This document shows, piece by piece, positions 17,050 to 25,361 of a stretch of DNA of 64,000 bases. A program made the translations under genes and the position numbers. Location of the stretch: assembly GCA_965214335.1 (NCBI GenBank), contig CBDCBO010000003.1, positions 186,001 through 250,000 of the forward strand. Direction: 5' to 3'. Source of the stretch: Velthaea sp965214335. Its GTDB lineage: Bacteria > Vulcanimicrobiota > Vulcanimicrobiia > Vulcanimicrobiales > Vulcanimicrobiaceae. The notes beneath the pieces are model-generated. The model saw nothing but the letters and a program-made list of their open reading frames with translations, did not search any database and had not been told where the DNA came from. Positions within the stretch are counted from its first letter, which is position 1, and the number at the start of each line of letters is the position of its first letter.

Positions 17050-19659
17050 TCAGTTGGCGTCGAGCGCGATCAGCGCAGCGCGCACGCGGTCGAGGTCGTG
17101 CTGATACTTCTCGAGCTTCGTGCGCTCCGCTGCGACTTTGGCGGCCGGTGCTTTGGTCGCGAAGTCACCGGCGAATTTGGCGACCAGCCGGGCTACTTCC
17201 GCTTCGAGCTTGACAACCTGGCGCGTATAGCGTTCGCGCAGAACCGCCGGATCGGCGGCAATGTCGATCTGCGCGAACGCTGCTGCCAGCGATGCCGGCG
17301 GCGCCGCCGCATAATCGGTTTCGACCTCGCCGCGTACCAGAGCGGCGTAGAGCGCCACGCTGTCGGCCGGCAGCGGAGTGGCGCGTAGACGAATCTTCTC
17401 GTTGGGGCGCAGTTCGAGTTCGGCTCGCGTATTGCGAATACGTTCGATCGACGCGATGAACGCCTCGAACGTTGCGGCGTCCTCCGGAAAGCTCGGCAGT
17501 TCGGCGGCGTCCGGCCACGATGCTGTCACAATCGTCGACCCGTCGTGCGGCAAGTGCTGCCAGATCTCTTCTGAGATAAACGGTTCGAGCGGATGCAGTG
17601 CGCGTACGAGCGTATTGAATACGAACGAGAGCACCGCGCCGCGGGTCGGTTTTTGGGCTTCGATTTTGGTCGCCTCGATGTACCAATCGCAGAACATATA
17701 CCAACCGAAGTCGTGCAGCGCATTGGCTGCCGTTCCCATCGCGAACGCATCGAGTGCCTGCGTCACGCGGGTGACACAGGCGCGCAGTTCGGTTAAGATC
17801 CAGCGATCGGCCAACGTTAGCGCAGCGGCCGGCGGCAGCACCGACGCGCGCGGTAATTCTTCGGGCAGCGCAGCGATGTACTGCAAAGCGTGCCAAAGTT
17901 TTGTATTGAAGCGTTTAGCCTGATCGCAGACGCGTTCGTCGAAGCGCAGCTCTTGCGATTCGAGTCGCATCTGCATCATCGTTCCCAGCCGAAATCCATC
18001 GGCGCCGTATTTATCGGCCATGGCCAGCGGATCGATGGCGTTGCCCAGTGACTTACTCATCTTACGGCCCGCGATATCGAACACCAGCGGCGTAACGAAC
18101 ACCGTGTGAAACGGGATGCGGCCGACGAAACGCAAGCCCAACATCACCATTCGGGCGACCCACAAAAAGATGATCTCGCGGCCGGTGATCAGCACCGAAT
18201 TCGGATACCAGTGAGCGAGTTCGGGCGTTCGATCGGGCCAGCCTAAGATTGAAAAGGGCCACAAGCCGCTGGAAAACCAGGTATCGAGCGTGTCGGGATC
18301 GCGGCGCAACGCGATATCGCCGTAGCGCTCGTGCGCGATCCGTTGCGCTGCTTCGGGCGTCGGCGCGACGATCACGTCGTCGTCAGGTGTGTACCAGACC
18401 GGCAGCTGGTGCCCCCACCAGACTTGGCGCGAAACATTCCAATCGCGGATGTTCTCCAGCCACGTTTCATACGTTCGGCCGAACCGTTCGGGAACGAAGC
18501 GAAGCTGGCCGGAACGATACGCCGCGAGCGCCGGTTGCGCGAGTTCTTCCATCTTGCAGAACCATTGCAGCGATAGGAGCGGCTCGATCACTTCGCCGGT
18601 TCGCGACGACACCGGAACTTTCGTCGTATACGGCTCTTCTTTTTCCAGCGCACCGCTGTGCGCGAGGTCGCGTGCAACCTGCACGCGCGCGGCAAAGCGA
18701 TCCAGGCCGGCGTAATCCGGCGGGACATCGCCCGTGAGCCGGCCGTCGAAGCCGATCACCGTCGGCATCGGAAGGTGGTGCCGCACGCCGATCTCGTAGT
18801 CGGTCGCGTCGTGAGCCGGCGTGACTTTCACCGCGCCCGTGCCGAACGCGCGTTCGACGGCCGCGTCGGCGATGACGGGAATCGCCCGTCCGGTCAGCGG
18901 CAAGAGCACGTGGTGCCCCACGAGCTCGCGATACCGCTCGTCGTCGGGATGCACGGCGACCGCGACATCGGCGAACAGCGTCTCGGGACGCGTCGTCGCA
19001 ATGACGACGCCGGGGCCACCGTCGGCCGCCGGATAGCGAACGTGCCACAGAAACGTCGCCCGTTCTTCGTTATCGACTTCGGCATCCGATAGCGTGGATT
19101 GCGCTTTTGGATCCCAGTTGACGAGGCGCGTGCCGCGATAGATCAAACCAGCGGTATAGAGGTCGACAAACACCCGCATGACGGCTGCCGACAGGCCGGG
19201 ATCCAGGGTGAAGCGTTCCCGCTCCCAATCGGGCCCGAAGCCCAGCGCGCGAAACTGGTCGTCGATGATGCCGCCATATTGCGCGCGCCATTCCCATACG
19301 CGCGCGATGAACGCTTCGCGGCCGAGCGCCTCGCGCGTCAGCCCGGCTGCGGCAAGTTCGCGGATCACGACCGATTCGGTCGCGATCGCGGCATGATCTT
19401 GGCCCGGAATCCAGTCGGCGTTTTCACCCAGCATGCGATGGTAGCGCGTTAACACGTCCATCGGTGTGTAGGTTGAACCGTGTCCGATGTGCGCGCGGCC
19501 GGTGATATTCGGCGGCGGCATCGAGATGATGAACGCCGGGCGGGCCGGATCAGGATCTTCGTGAAACACGCCCGCGGCAAGCCACTGCGCGTAGATGCGC
19601 GGTTCGACCGCGGCGGGATCGTAGTGTTTGGATAGTTCTCGGCGGCGCACGTCGGTCAC
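17050..19659 (-). CDS. valS: Valyl-tRNA synthetase
   Basis: 869-residue class-Ia synthetase that charges tRNA-Val and hydrolyses mischarged threonyl-tRNA. HIGH is at residues 57-60 within PPPNITGRAHIGHG, the CP1 editing domain has VIATTRPETLF near 219-229, and KMSKS is at 533-537. The C-terminal coiled-coil arm typical of ValRS is present at the end (VRLVAKFAGDF... region). Length is normal. The next upstream gene is the NifU-like gene, 57 bp away, which leaves no room for a T-box leader between them. Confidence 0.97.
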   Translation of the reverse strand: MTDVRRRELSKHYDPAAVEPRIYAQWLAAGVFHEDPDPARPAFIISMPPPNITGRAHIGHGSTYTPMDVLTRYHRMLGENADWIPGQDHAAIATESVVIRELAAAGLTREALGREAFIARVWEWRAQYGGIIDDQFRALGFGPDWERERFTLDPGLSAAVMRVFVDLYTAGLIYRGTRLVNWDPKAQSTLSDAEVDNEERATFLWHVRYPAADGGPGVVIATTRPETLFADVAVAVHPDDERYRELVGHHVLLPLTGRAIPVIADAAVERAFGTGAVKVTPAHDATDYEIGVRHHLPMPTVIGFDGRLTGDVPPDYAGLDRFAARVQVARDLAHSGALEKEEPYTTKVPVSSRTGEVIEPLLSLQWFCKMEELAQPALAAYRSGQLRFVPERFGRTYETWLENIRDWNVSRQVWWGHQLPVWYTPDDDVIVAPTPEAAQRIAHERYGDIALRRDPDTLDTWFSSGLWPFSILGWPDRTPELAHWYPNSVLITGREIIFLWVARMVMLGLRFVGRIPFHTVFVTPLVFDIAGRKMSKSLGNAIDPLAMADKYGADGFRLGTMMQMRLESQELRFDERVCDQAKRFNTKLWHALQYIAALPEELPRASVLPPAAALTLADRWILTELRACVTRVTQALDAFAMGTAANALHDFGWYMFCDWYIEATKIEAQKPTRGAVLSFVFNTLVRALHPLEPFISEEIWQHLPHDGSTIVTASWPDAAELPSFPEDAATFEAFIASIERIRNTRAELELRPNEKIRLRATPLPADSVALYAALVRGEVETDYAAAPPASLAAAFAQIDIAADPAVLRERYTRQVVKLEAEVARLVAKFAGDFATKAPAAKVAAERTKLEKYQHDLDRVRAALIALDAN

Positions 19660-19716
19660 CCGACTTCATACCCTTAGGGCGCGCGCAACACCTCGACCGG
19701 CGCGCGAAACGGCCGG

Positions 19717-20253
19717 CTACACCGGTATGGCGTGTGCGGCGGCAACATCGAATTCGGCGCACACGCACGAGATTTCCGGTGCGACGTCCGCGATCGCGCG
19801 GACGATTGTGGAGTGCGCCGCCGGTCCCGCGTCCGGCGCGAGCCGTACGTACGCGATATCTTCCTCGATACGTTCGAGAGTGGCGTACGAGTCACGCGCG
19901 GCGGTTTGCGCGACGCGCGCGAGCGCCCGCTCGACGCGCGCCGTGAGCGGTCGCGGATGCAAATCGTGTACTACCAGCAAACCGCCGACGAGCCGATCGT
20001 CGCACAGCCGTTCGAGCAAAGCTTCGCCGGCGGGGGCGGTCGCGATCGTCGCGACGATGCGCTTGAGCGCATCGCCGTAGAGCTCGGTGAGCAGGACGGC
20101 GAGCGCCTCGGTAACCGGACCGTCGATCAGTCCGGCGAGGCGTCCGGCGATCACGGTTAAATCGGTTGGCGGAGCCGTTACGACTTCTTGCGCGACATGG
20201 GCAAACGCCGCGGACGGTCGGCGTCGGCGCGGTCGTAACGGAGCCAATTGCAT
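19717..20253 (-). CDS. NifU-like domain protein lacking the cluster-binding cysteines
   Basis: 178 residues. Around residue 90-110 it has VGGLLVVHDLHPRPLTARVERAL, which I split here as GGLLVVHDLHP then LTARVERAL. This block is characteristic of actinobacterial-type proteins with a C-terminal NifU domain. The domain itself can be followed (AYVRLAPDAG..., STIVRAIADVAPEI), but where NifU carries GxCxxC the sequence reads DAGPAAH. The only nearby cysteines are in SCVC further on. The fold is therefore probably retained without Fe-S cluster delivery. It lies upstream of valS on the same strand. The family call is by motif and remains moderate. Confidence 0.55.
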   Translation of the reverse strand: MQLAPLRPRRRRPSAAFAHVAQEVVTAPPTDLTVIAGRLAGLIDGPVTEALAVLLTELYGDALKRIVATIATAPAGEALLERLCDDRLVGGLLVVHDLHPRPLTARVERALARVAQTAARDSYATLERIEEDIAYVRLAPDAGPAAHSTIVRAIADVAPEISCVCAEFDVAAAHAIPV

Positions 20254-20310
20254 CGCAGAACTTCTTTCGGTGCGGCTGGGCGCTTAACAATACATCAGCA
20301 GCCCGAATCC

Positions 20311-20340
20311 TTGATAGTAGCCGTACGCCGTTTTTACACT
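20311..20340 (+). promoter_or_regulatory. Putative sigma-70-type promoter for the micro-protein gene
   Basis: TTGATA at 20311-20316 and TACACT at 20335-20340 are separated by 18 bp. Transcription would start near 20347 and give a leader of about 65 nt before the small gene at 20414. It is placed correctly between two divergent units. Confidence 0.45.
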
Positions 20341-20413
20341 AACGCCGCTTGCACGCCGCAGGCGTACGAGCGGCAATGTGGTTGGGCCGCACTCGATCCG
20401 GAAAAGGACAGTT

Positions 20414-20530
20414 ATGGGATTTGCATGGGGATTGGTCCGGACCGTGGCTTTGTTCTTTGCCGTCGCGATCGGCGCGCTCGTCATCATCGACGGTACGCTA
20501 TTAGCGAATCTGTTAGGCAAAAAAGAGTAG
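20414..20530 (+). CDS. 38-residue single-span membrane micro-protein
   Basis: ATG at 20414 preceded by AAAAGGA with about 6 nt spacing, a strong ribosome-binding site. The product is MGFAWGLVRT, then one hydrophobic helix (about residues 8-33, with a single Asp near its C-terminal end), then a charged end GKKE and TAG. A plausible promoter lies about 75 bp upstream. It faces the convergent YqeG-type gene, whose stop is 12 bp away. No family is recognised. The combination of promoter, ribosome site and coherent transmembrane protein makes chance unlikely, but function is unknown. Confidence 0.6.
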   Translation: MGFAWGLVRTVALFFAVAIGALVIIDGTLLANLLGKKE

Positions 20531-20542
20531 CGGCGACGACGA

Positions 20543-21028
20543 TTAGGCGCGTGGGGCGCGGTTGAAGACAAGCCGTTCCATGAGCCGCAACAGCCGGGTC
20601 AGCGGAAAGTCTTTGGGGACCAGCGGTTCGGTAAGCACCGCGTGGAGCCCGAGTAACTTAGCCCCGAGGACGTCAGTGAAAAGCTGATCGCCGATAACGA
20701 CCGTCTCCGAGCGTTGCGTTCCGAGCTGGCGTAAGGCGCGCAGAAAGCCCTGAGGCAGCGGTTTCAAGGCGCTCGGAACGGCCGGGACATCGAGTTGCGC
20801 ACTAACGGCCGCGACGCGCTCGTGAAAATTGTTCGACACCATCGCTAGCCGGAAACCGCGCGCTTTCGCGGCGCGCACCCACTCGGGGACGCCCGGCGCC
20901 AGCGTGCTTTCGTGATACCCGCAAACCGTGTTGTCGAGATCGATGATGATGCCGCGAAAGCCGCGCTGCCATAACGCTTCGATTGAAACATCCGTCAACA
21001 AGGCCGCTTGCAAGTCCGGTCGCACCAT
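20543..21028 (-). CDS. YqeG-family HAD-IIIA phosphatase
   Basis: 161 residues from the ATG at 21028 (VRPDLQAALLTDVS), the position where YqeG proteins begin; a longer TTG start at 21079 is less likely. HAD motif I is DLDNTVCGY, motif II is SNN in the MVSNNFHERV segment, and motif III/IV is GDQLFTDVLGAKLLG. YqeG proteins are small cytosolic HAD phosphatases whose substrate is not settled; in Firmicutes the gene neighbours yqeH and aroE, which is not the case here. It is divergent from nrdJa and convergent with the micro-protein gene. Confidence 0.87.
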   Translation of the reverse strand: MVRPDLQAALLTDVSIEALWQRGFRGIIIDLDNTVCGYHESTLAPGVPEWVRAAKARGFRLAMVSNNFHERVAAVSAQLDVPAVPSALKPLPQGFLRALRQLGTQRSETVVIGDQLFTDVLGAKLLGLHAVLTEPLVPKDFPLTRLLRLMERLVFNRAPRA

Positions 21029-21191
21029 GGGGAGCGTTGTGCCGGACGATTTCCACGCTTTCCCCCGTCTCGTCCACAAGCCGCCCGCGAATTTGACAGG
21101 CCGGCGTGGCCGCGGGCGCGGTTATGCACGGAAACTTTGTGTTCTCCACCGGATCTCGGAGCGTGTTCGCAAGGGAGCAGACCCCGCCATC

Positions 21192-21220
21192 TTGTATCCG
21201 ACTCCTCACCGCAGTACAAT
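21192..21220 (+). promoter_or_regulatory. Putative promoter of nrdJa-nrdJb
   Basis: TTGTAT (21192-21197) and TACAAT (21215-21220) are spaced by 17 bp, and the -10 matches the consensus in five of six positions. The predicted start near 21227 would place the LexA operator about 23-48 nt into the transcript, a position from which repressor could block elongation or initiation. Confidence 0.6.
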
Positions 21221-21249
21221 ATATAGCGCACCCGGTGCGAAAATCTCGT

Positions 21250-21275
21250 TTCTATCGAACAGGTGTTCGATAGAA
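21250..21275 (+). promoter_or_regulatory. LexA (SOS) operator upstream of the ribonucleotide reductase
   Basis: A 26-bp palindrome with 11-bp perfect arms, TTCTATCGAAC and GTTCGATAGAA, around a central AGGT. Its core GAACAGGTGTTC fits the Bacillus/Actinobacteria LexA consensus GAAC-RNRY-GTTC exactly. It lies between a good promoter and the ribosome-binding site of nrdJa. LexA control of a ribonucleotide reductase would raise dNTP supply after DNA damage. No lexA gene is in the window, so binding is inferred from the motif. Confidence 0.8.
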
Positions 21276-21335
21276 TGCCGGCCAATGAGTTTTTTTACAA
21301 ACCCGTCGATCGGGTGCGGCGACCTGGAGGTTCCG

Positions 21336-23354
21336 ATGTCAACCGAGTTACCCCACGGCCTGAGCGAACCCGCTTTCGACCCCAATGCGATGCGGGTCCT
21401 AAACGAGCGCTATTTTGCGAAAAAGCCCGATGGTACGGTCGAAACGCCGACCGAGTTTCTGTGGCGCGTCGCGTCCGCGATCGCGACTCCCGAACGGCCG
21501 TACGCCGAGCGGGCCGGCCGTGACGGCGACGCCGTCGTCAATAACGTCGCGCAAGCTTTCTATGCCATGCTGGCGCGCCGCGATTTTATGCCCAACACAC
21601 CGTGTCTGGTCAATGCCGGACGGCCGCTATCGATGCTGTCGGCCTGCTTCGTCCTACCGGTGCCCGACTCGATCGAAGGCATCTTCTACAATCTGCAGGC
21701 GATGGCGCTCATCCAGAAATCGGGCGGCGGTACCGGCTACGCGTTTTCGGAGCTGCGGGCTAACGGCGCGTTAGTTGAATCGACCGGCAAAGACGCGTCG
21801 GGTCCGGTATCGTTCATGAAAGTCTTTAACGCGGCTACCGATTCGATCAAGCAAGGCGGCGTCCGCCGGGGCGCCAATATGGGCGTTTTGCGCGTCGATC
21901 ATCCCGATGTGTTCGGTTTCATGAGTTGCAAGAAAGAACTTGATTCTGAAAATCGGGCGCTCTACAACCGGATGTCCGATACCGGCCGCTACACCGCCGC
22001 GCAGCTCGCGCACATCAAACAAGAGCTGCTGCAAACGCAAATGAACAATTTCAATATCTCGATCGGCGTGACCGACGCGTTCATGGGGGCCGTCGAGGCC
22101 GATGCGACGTTCGACCTCATCGATCCGCGCACCAAGGAAGTCGTGCGGACGGTCAAGGCGCGCGAAATTTGGGACGGCATTATCGAGGGCGCGTGGCAGA
22201 ATGGCGAGCCGGGCGTGTTGTTTCTCGATCATCCCGAGTGGAATCCGTTACCGGGCTTAGGTCCGATTCAGGCCACGAATCCGTGTGGAGAACAGGCACT
22301 GCACGGCTACGACAGTTGCAACTTAGGTTCGATCAACGTCGGACACTTCTTCGATTCGACGAACGACGCTGTCGATTGGGATCGGCTCGGTCAAACCGTC
22401 GGCTTATCGATTCGCTTTCTCGACAACGTGATCGATGCGAACCTGTATCCGATCGACGAGATCAAAACGATGGTGACCAATAACCGGCGGGTGGGTTTGG
22501 GCATCATGGGCTTCGCTGATTTGCTCGTTCAGCTGCGCGTTGCCTATGGGTCGACGCAGGCGATTGCGTTAGCCGAGCAACTCATGAAATTCATGCAATC
22601 ACGGGCCGAAGATACGTCCGAAATCCTGGCTCGCGAACGCGGTGAGTTTCCCAACAAACATCTCTCGAAGTGGGCCGGCGATGCGCGCCCGCGGCGCAAT
22701 GCCGCACTGCTATCGATTGCACCGACTGGTACGATCTCGATGATTGCGGGCTGCAGCTTTGGTTGCGAACCATATTTTGGTATCGCATACACGAAGCACG
22801 TGATGAAAGATGCCGAAGGCCGGCCGCAACATCTGTATTATGTGCTGCCGCTGTTCGAGGAAATCGCCAAAGACGAAGGCTTTTTTTCAGAAGCGCTCTT
22901 GGCCAAGGTCGAAGAGAATCGCGGTTCCCTCAAGGGTCTCGCCGAAGCTCCGCAACTGTGGCAAGACGTCTTTACGGTGGCGGCCGACGTGACGGTCGAT
23001 CAACATATCGATATGTTGGCCGCTTTTCAAAAGTACACGTGTAACGCCGTCTCGAAGACGATTAACGCGCCCAATGGCGATACGCGCGAAAACGTCGCTC
23101 GTTCGATCTTCCGCGCATACCGGTCGGGCTGCAAGGGCTTTACGTATTATCGCGACGGCTCGCGGACCGAGCAAGTGGTCACCTTCTCGAAAGACGCCGA
23201 TCTTTCGGGCGTCAATCGGGACGCCGGAGCAACGCAAAACGAAAGTGCCGTTACCGCCGCGGTCGCGATCGTGAACGACGTTTCGGCGGCCGATTCTCTC
23301 GAAGCCCTGTTGGCGCGCGCGAATGCTTTACTTGGAGAAAACCAGCGTGGATGA
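21336..23354 (+). CDS. nrdJa: Class II (adenosylcobalamin-dependent) ribonucleotide reductase, catalytic subunit
   Basis: 672 residues from the ATG at 21336, which has CTGGAGG about 7 nt upstream; the reading frame is open further 5' but that part overlaps YqeG and the promoter. It reduces ribonucleotides to deoxyribonucleotides using a cobalamin-generated thiyl radical and needs no O2. Family landmarks: FMPNTPCLVNAG near residue 87, GGGTGYAFSELR near 130, NPCGEQ near 313 with CNLGSINVG after it, and the APTGTISMIAG loop near 465. The chain ends after the barrel; the TSCPD and C-terminal zinc/thiol domains usually fused to it are encoded by the next gene. Confidence 0.95.
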   Translation: MSTELPHGLSEPAFDPNAMRVLNERYFAKKPDGTVETPTEFLWRVASAIATPERPYAERAGRDGDAVVNNVAQAFYAMLARRDFMPNTPCLVNAGRPLSMLSACFVLPVPDSIEGIFYNLQAMALIQKSGGGTGYAFSELRANGALVESTGKDASGPVSFMKVFNAATDSIKQGGVRRGANMGVLRVDHPDVFGFMSCKKELDSENRALYNRMSDTGRYTAAQLAHIKQELLQTQMNNFNISIGVTDAFMGAVEADATFDLIDPRTKEVVRTVKAREIWDGIIEGAWQNGEPGVLFLDHPEWNPLPGLGPIQATNPCGEQALHGYDSCNLGSINVGHFFDSTNDAVDWDRLGQTVGLSIRFLDNVIDANLYPIDEIKTMVTNNRRVGLGIMGFADLLVQLRVAYGSTQAIALAEQLMKFMQSRAEDTSEILARERGEFPNKHLSKWAGDARPRRNAALLSIAPTGTISMIAGCSFGCEPYFGIAYTKHVMKDAEGRPQHLYYVLPLFEEIAKDEGFFSEALLAKVEENRGSLKGLAEAPQLWQDVFTVAADVTVDQHIDMLAAFQKYTCNAVSKTINAPNGDTRENVARSIFRAYRSGCKGFTYYRDGSRTEQVVTFSKDADLSGVNRDAGATQNESAVTAAVAIVNDVSAADSLEALLARANALLGENQRG

Positions 23355-24213
23355 ATCGGCGCTCAAATCAGCGCTCGCCGGACTTATCGCTCGAGTCGAA
23401 ACACTCGAGACCGACAACGCGCGTCTCAGCGCGCTCAACGTCGAATGCGGCGCGACAGTACGCAAGCTCGTCGAACGGGTCGAAAATCTGCAGGCCGTGA
23501 ACGCCGAACTCACGGTGCGCCGTCCGGCAGCGCCGGCGTTCGCGCCGGTGGCGTATCGCAAGCGCCCCGCAGTCATGCGTGGACGGACCGTGCAATCGAA
23601 TGTTGGTTGCGGACCGCTCTATATTACGCTGAACGAAGATGAAACCGGGAAACCGTTCGAGGTATTCTTCAAACTCGGCAAGTCGGGCTCGTGCCAACAA
23701 AGCTACCTCGAAGCGCTCGGCGTGGCGATGTCGGTCGGGTTGCGGTACGGCGCCGATCCGCAAAAGTTCGTCGATAAATTCGAGGGCATGCGGTGTCCGA
23801 ATCCCAAGATGCGCACTGCCGAGGGACCAACGACGCTCTCGTGCGCCGACGGCATCTCTCAGGGGCTAGCAAAGGCGCTGGCGCTGGCGCTGCCCGGGAC
23901 CGATCCGCAAGTCACCCATGAAGCGGGAGTCGTCGCGGTCGCCGAACCGCGGTTTCCGTATCCGGTCGAAGACACGATTGAAAGCGAGCTCAATGCGCGG
24001 TCGATCGATCTGATCGGCCATACCGGATTGACGAACGGCCGTAACGGCGCGAACGGCCATCATCCCGCAAGTACGGGTGATGGTTCGATCAACGTGCAGC
24101 GCGCGATGCAAACCGGCGTCGGCATGTGCCCGAAGTGCAGCGGTCCACTGATCAGCCAAGGCGGCTGCATTCAGTGCCTACAGCAGTGCGGCTACGTCGG
24201 AAAGTGTTCCTAA
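23347..24213 (+). CDS. nrdJb: TSCPD / C-terminal redox-domain subunit of class II ribonucleotide reductase
   Basis: 288 residues from the GTG at 23347, chosen because GGAGAAA lies 7 nt upstream and the start overlaps the nrdJa stop by 8 nt (GTGGATGA). Residues about 5-55 form a coiled coil (LIARVETLETDNARLSALN). The TSCPD domain follows (NVGCGPLYITLNEDETGKP, GLRYGADPQKFVDKF, MRCPNPKM). The extreme C-terminus carries CPKC and CIQCLQQC, the cysteine pairs that in full-length NrdJ re-reduce or structure the enzyme. A split NrdJa/NrdJb is known from Pseudomonas aeruginosa. The added coiled coil may hold the two chains together. Confidence 0.9.
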   Translation: MDESALKSALAGLIARVETLETDNARLSALNVECGATVRKLVERVENLQAVNAELTVRRPAAPAFAPVAYRKRPAVMRGRTVQSNVGCGPLYITLNEDETGKPFEVFFKLGKSGSCQQSYLEALGVAMSVGLRYGADPQKFVDKFEGMRCPNPKMRTAEGPTTLSCADGISQGLAKALALALPGTDPQVTHEAGVVAVAEPRFPYPVEDTIESELNARSIDLIGHTGLTNGRNGANGHHPASTGDGSINVQRAMQTGVGMCPKCSGPLISQGGCIQCLQQCGYVGKCS

Positions 24214-24214
24214 A

Positions 24215-24268
24215 GACGCCCCCCGCGAGCATTACCGAAGCTGTTGGCGTCAAAACATCAGGGGGCGT
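24215..24268. terminator. Inverted-repeat region between convergent nrdJb and WD40-like gene
   Basis: ACGCCCCC (24216-24223) pairs with GGGGGCGT (24261-24268); alternatively GACGCC (24215-24220) pairs with GGCGTC (24246-24251). The second arm covers the stop of the minus-strand gene. There is no clear T-run, so a bidirectional terminator is only a possibility. Confidence 0.3.
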
Positions 24269-25361
24269 AAGGGACACTTGCGTACGTGACATTCTTTGGC
24301 CCGCTTTGGCGATCGAACGACAGCGACGCTGCATGGTTAACGACAAATCCCAACGCGCCACCGACCCGAAAAACCCGTTGTCCCACGTTTCGGAAATCGT
24401 CGTGCGCGACTGCGTTTGTGGATGTCGTTCCATAGAGCGTCGTCGCTCCAGCGGTGCACACCGCCAACGTCGAAGCGTCAGCGAAGGCAAACGCACCGGG
24501 CGCACCTTCATCGAGGGAGTTCAATTGCGACGTGGGCAAGCCGGGAAAACGCGTGCGCAAGCGACCGCGTTTGAGATCCCACAACTTCACGACGAGGTCG
24601 TGCCCGGTCGATGACGGGTCGAATGTCCCGTCGCCGCGCGGCGGGATCGCTGGATCGTCACCGCCCGTTGCAATCGTCGCGTCGTCGGGTGAAAAGATGA
24701 TCGGACCGTAGATACCGCCGCCGTCGCGCAGCGTGCGGATCCGCGTTCCAGTGCGGTCGACGACGAGCAAACGGTCATGCGCGACACTTATCGTCGCCAA
24801 CTTCCGGCCGTCGGAAGAGAACGCTGCCGCGCTCGTTCCGGCGATCGTTTGCAACGCCCGACCGCTGGCCACCGCAATGATTTCAATCTCATTCTGCTGC
24901 GACTGGCCGGTCTGCGATTCAGGCGGCCGAACCTCAATCGCTAAGTCAGTACCATCCGGTGAAAAGGCGAGGGGAAAGAGCGCTCCCGTTCGCTTCGTCG
25001 CTAGCGGCATCAGATTGCCGTCGGCGGTTCGAACGATTGCGATGCGGTCCTCGCCGATGCGCACCGCTGCGATTCGACCGTCTCGCGACACAACCGCCGT
25101 CGGCGAATCGGCAAACGCCCACGGCGTCGACGCGCGAGGCAGTGCGATCGTCCGCACGAGCGTGCCGTCGCGGGCGTCCCAAACGTTGATGTGATCGGCC
25201 GGGGTTGTCGACAGGTACACTGGTGCATCTGCCGCGCCACTCCAAAATTGATTTGCCTCAGCGCGCTGCACGACCCGTTGCGGCGCGGCGGCGTTCGTCG
25301 TCGCGGTGCAGCACCACGGCGTGAGCGCGAGGGCGAGCGAAAGCGCCGCCGGACGTTTCAA
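24258..25361 (-). CDS. Exported WD40-type beta-propeller protein
   Basis: 367 residues if started at the TTG at 25361, which forms TTGA with the upstream stop; the frame extends further 5' only through the neighbouring gene. The N-terminus MKRPAALSLALALTPWCC looks like a signal peptide, possibly a lipoprotein signal. The rest contains repeated propeller blades: LAFSPDGTDLAIEV, AAFSSDGRKLATIS, IIFSPDDATIATGG and VVKLWDLKRGRL. About six or seven blades can be counted. Such propellers are binding scaffolds; no enzyme motif is visible. Translational coupling to the BamE-like gene suggests that the two exported proteins act together. Confidence 0.78.
   Translation of the reverse strand: MKRPAALSLALALTPWCCTATTNAAAPQRVVQRAEANQFWSGAADAPVYLSTTPADHINVWDARDGTLVRTIALPRASTPWAFADSPTAVVSRDGRIAAVRIGEDRIAIVRTADGNLMPLATKRTGALFPLAFSPDGTDLAIEVRPPESQTGQSQQNEIEIIAVASGRALQTIAGTSAAAFSSDGRKLATISVAHDRLLVVDRTGTRIRTLRDGGGIYGPIIFSPDDATIATGGDDPAIPPRGDGTFDPSSTGHDLVVKLWDLKRGRLRTRFPGLPTSQLNSLDEGAPGAFAFADASTLAVCTAGATTLYGTTSTNAVAHDDFRNVGQRVFRVGGALGFVVNHAASLSFDRQSGPKNVTYASVPYAP

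Noticed and set aside
19660..19716. T-box leader upstream of valS
   Set aside because: Only 57 bp separate valS from the preceding gene, too short for a T-box, and no T-box core was seen.
21080..21335. Cobalamin riboswitch upstream of the B12-dependent reductase
   Set aside because: No B12-box-like core or the expected long structured leader; the space is taken by the promoter and LexA operator.
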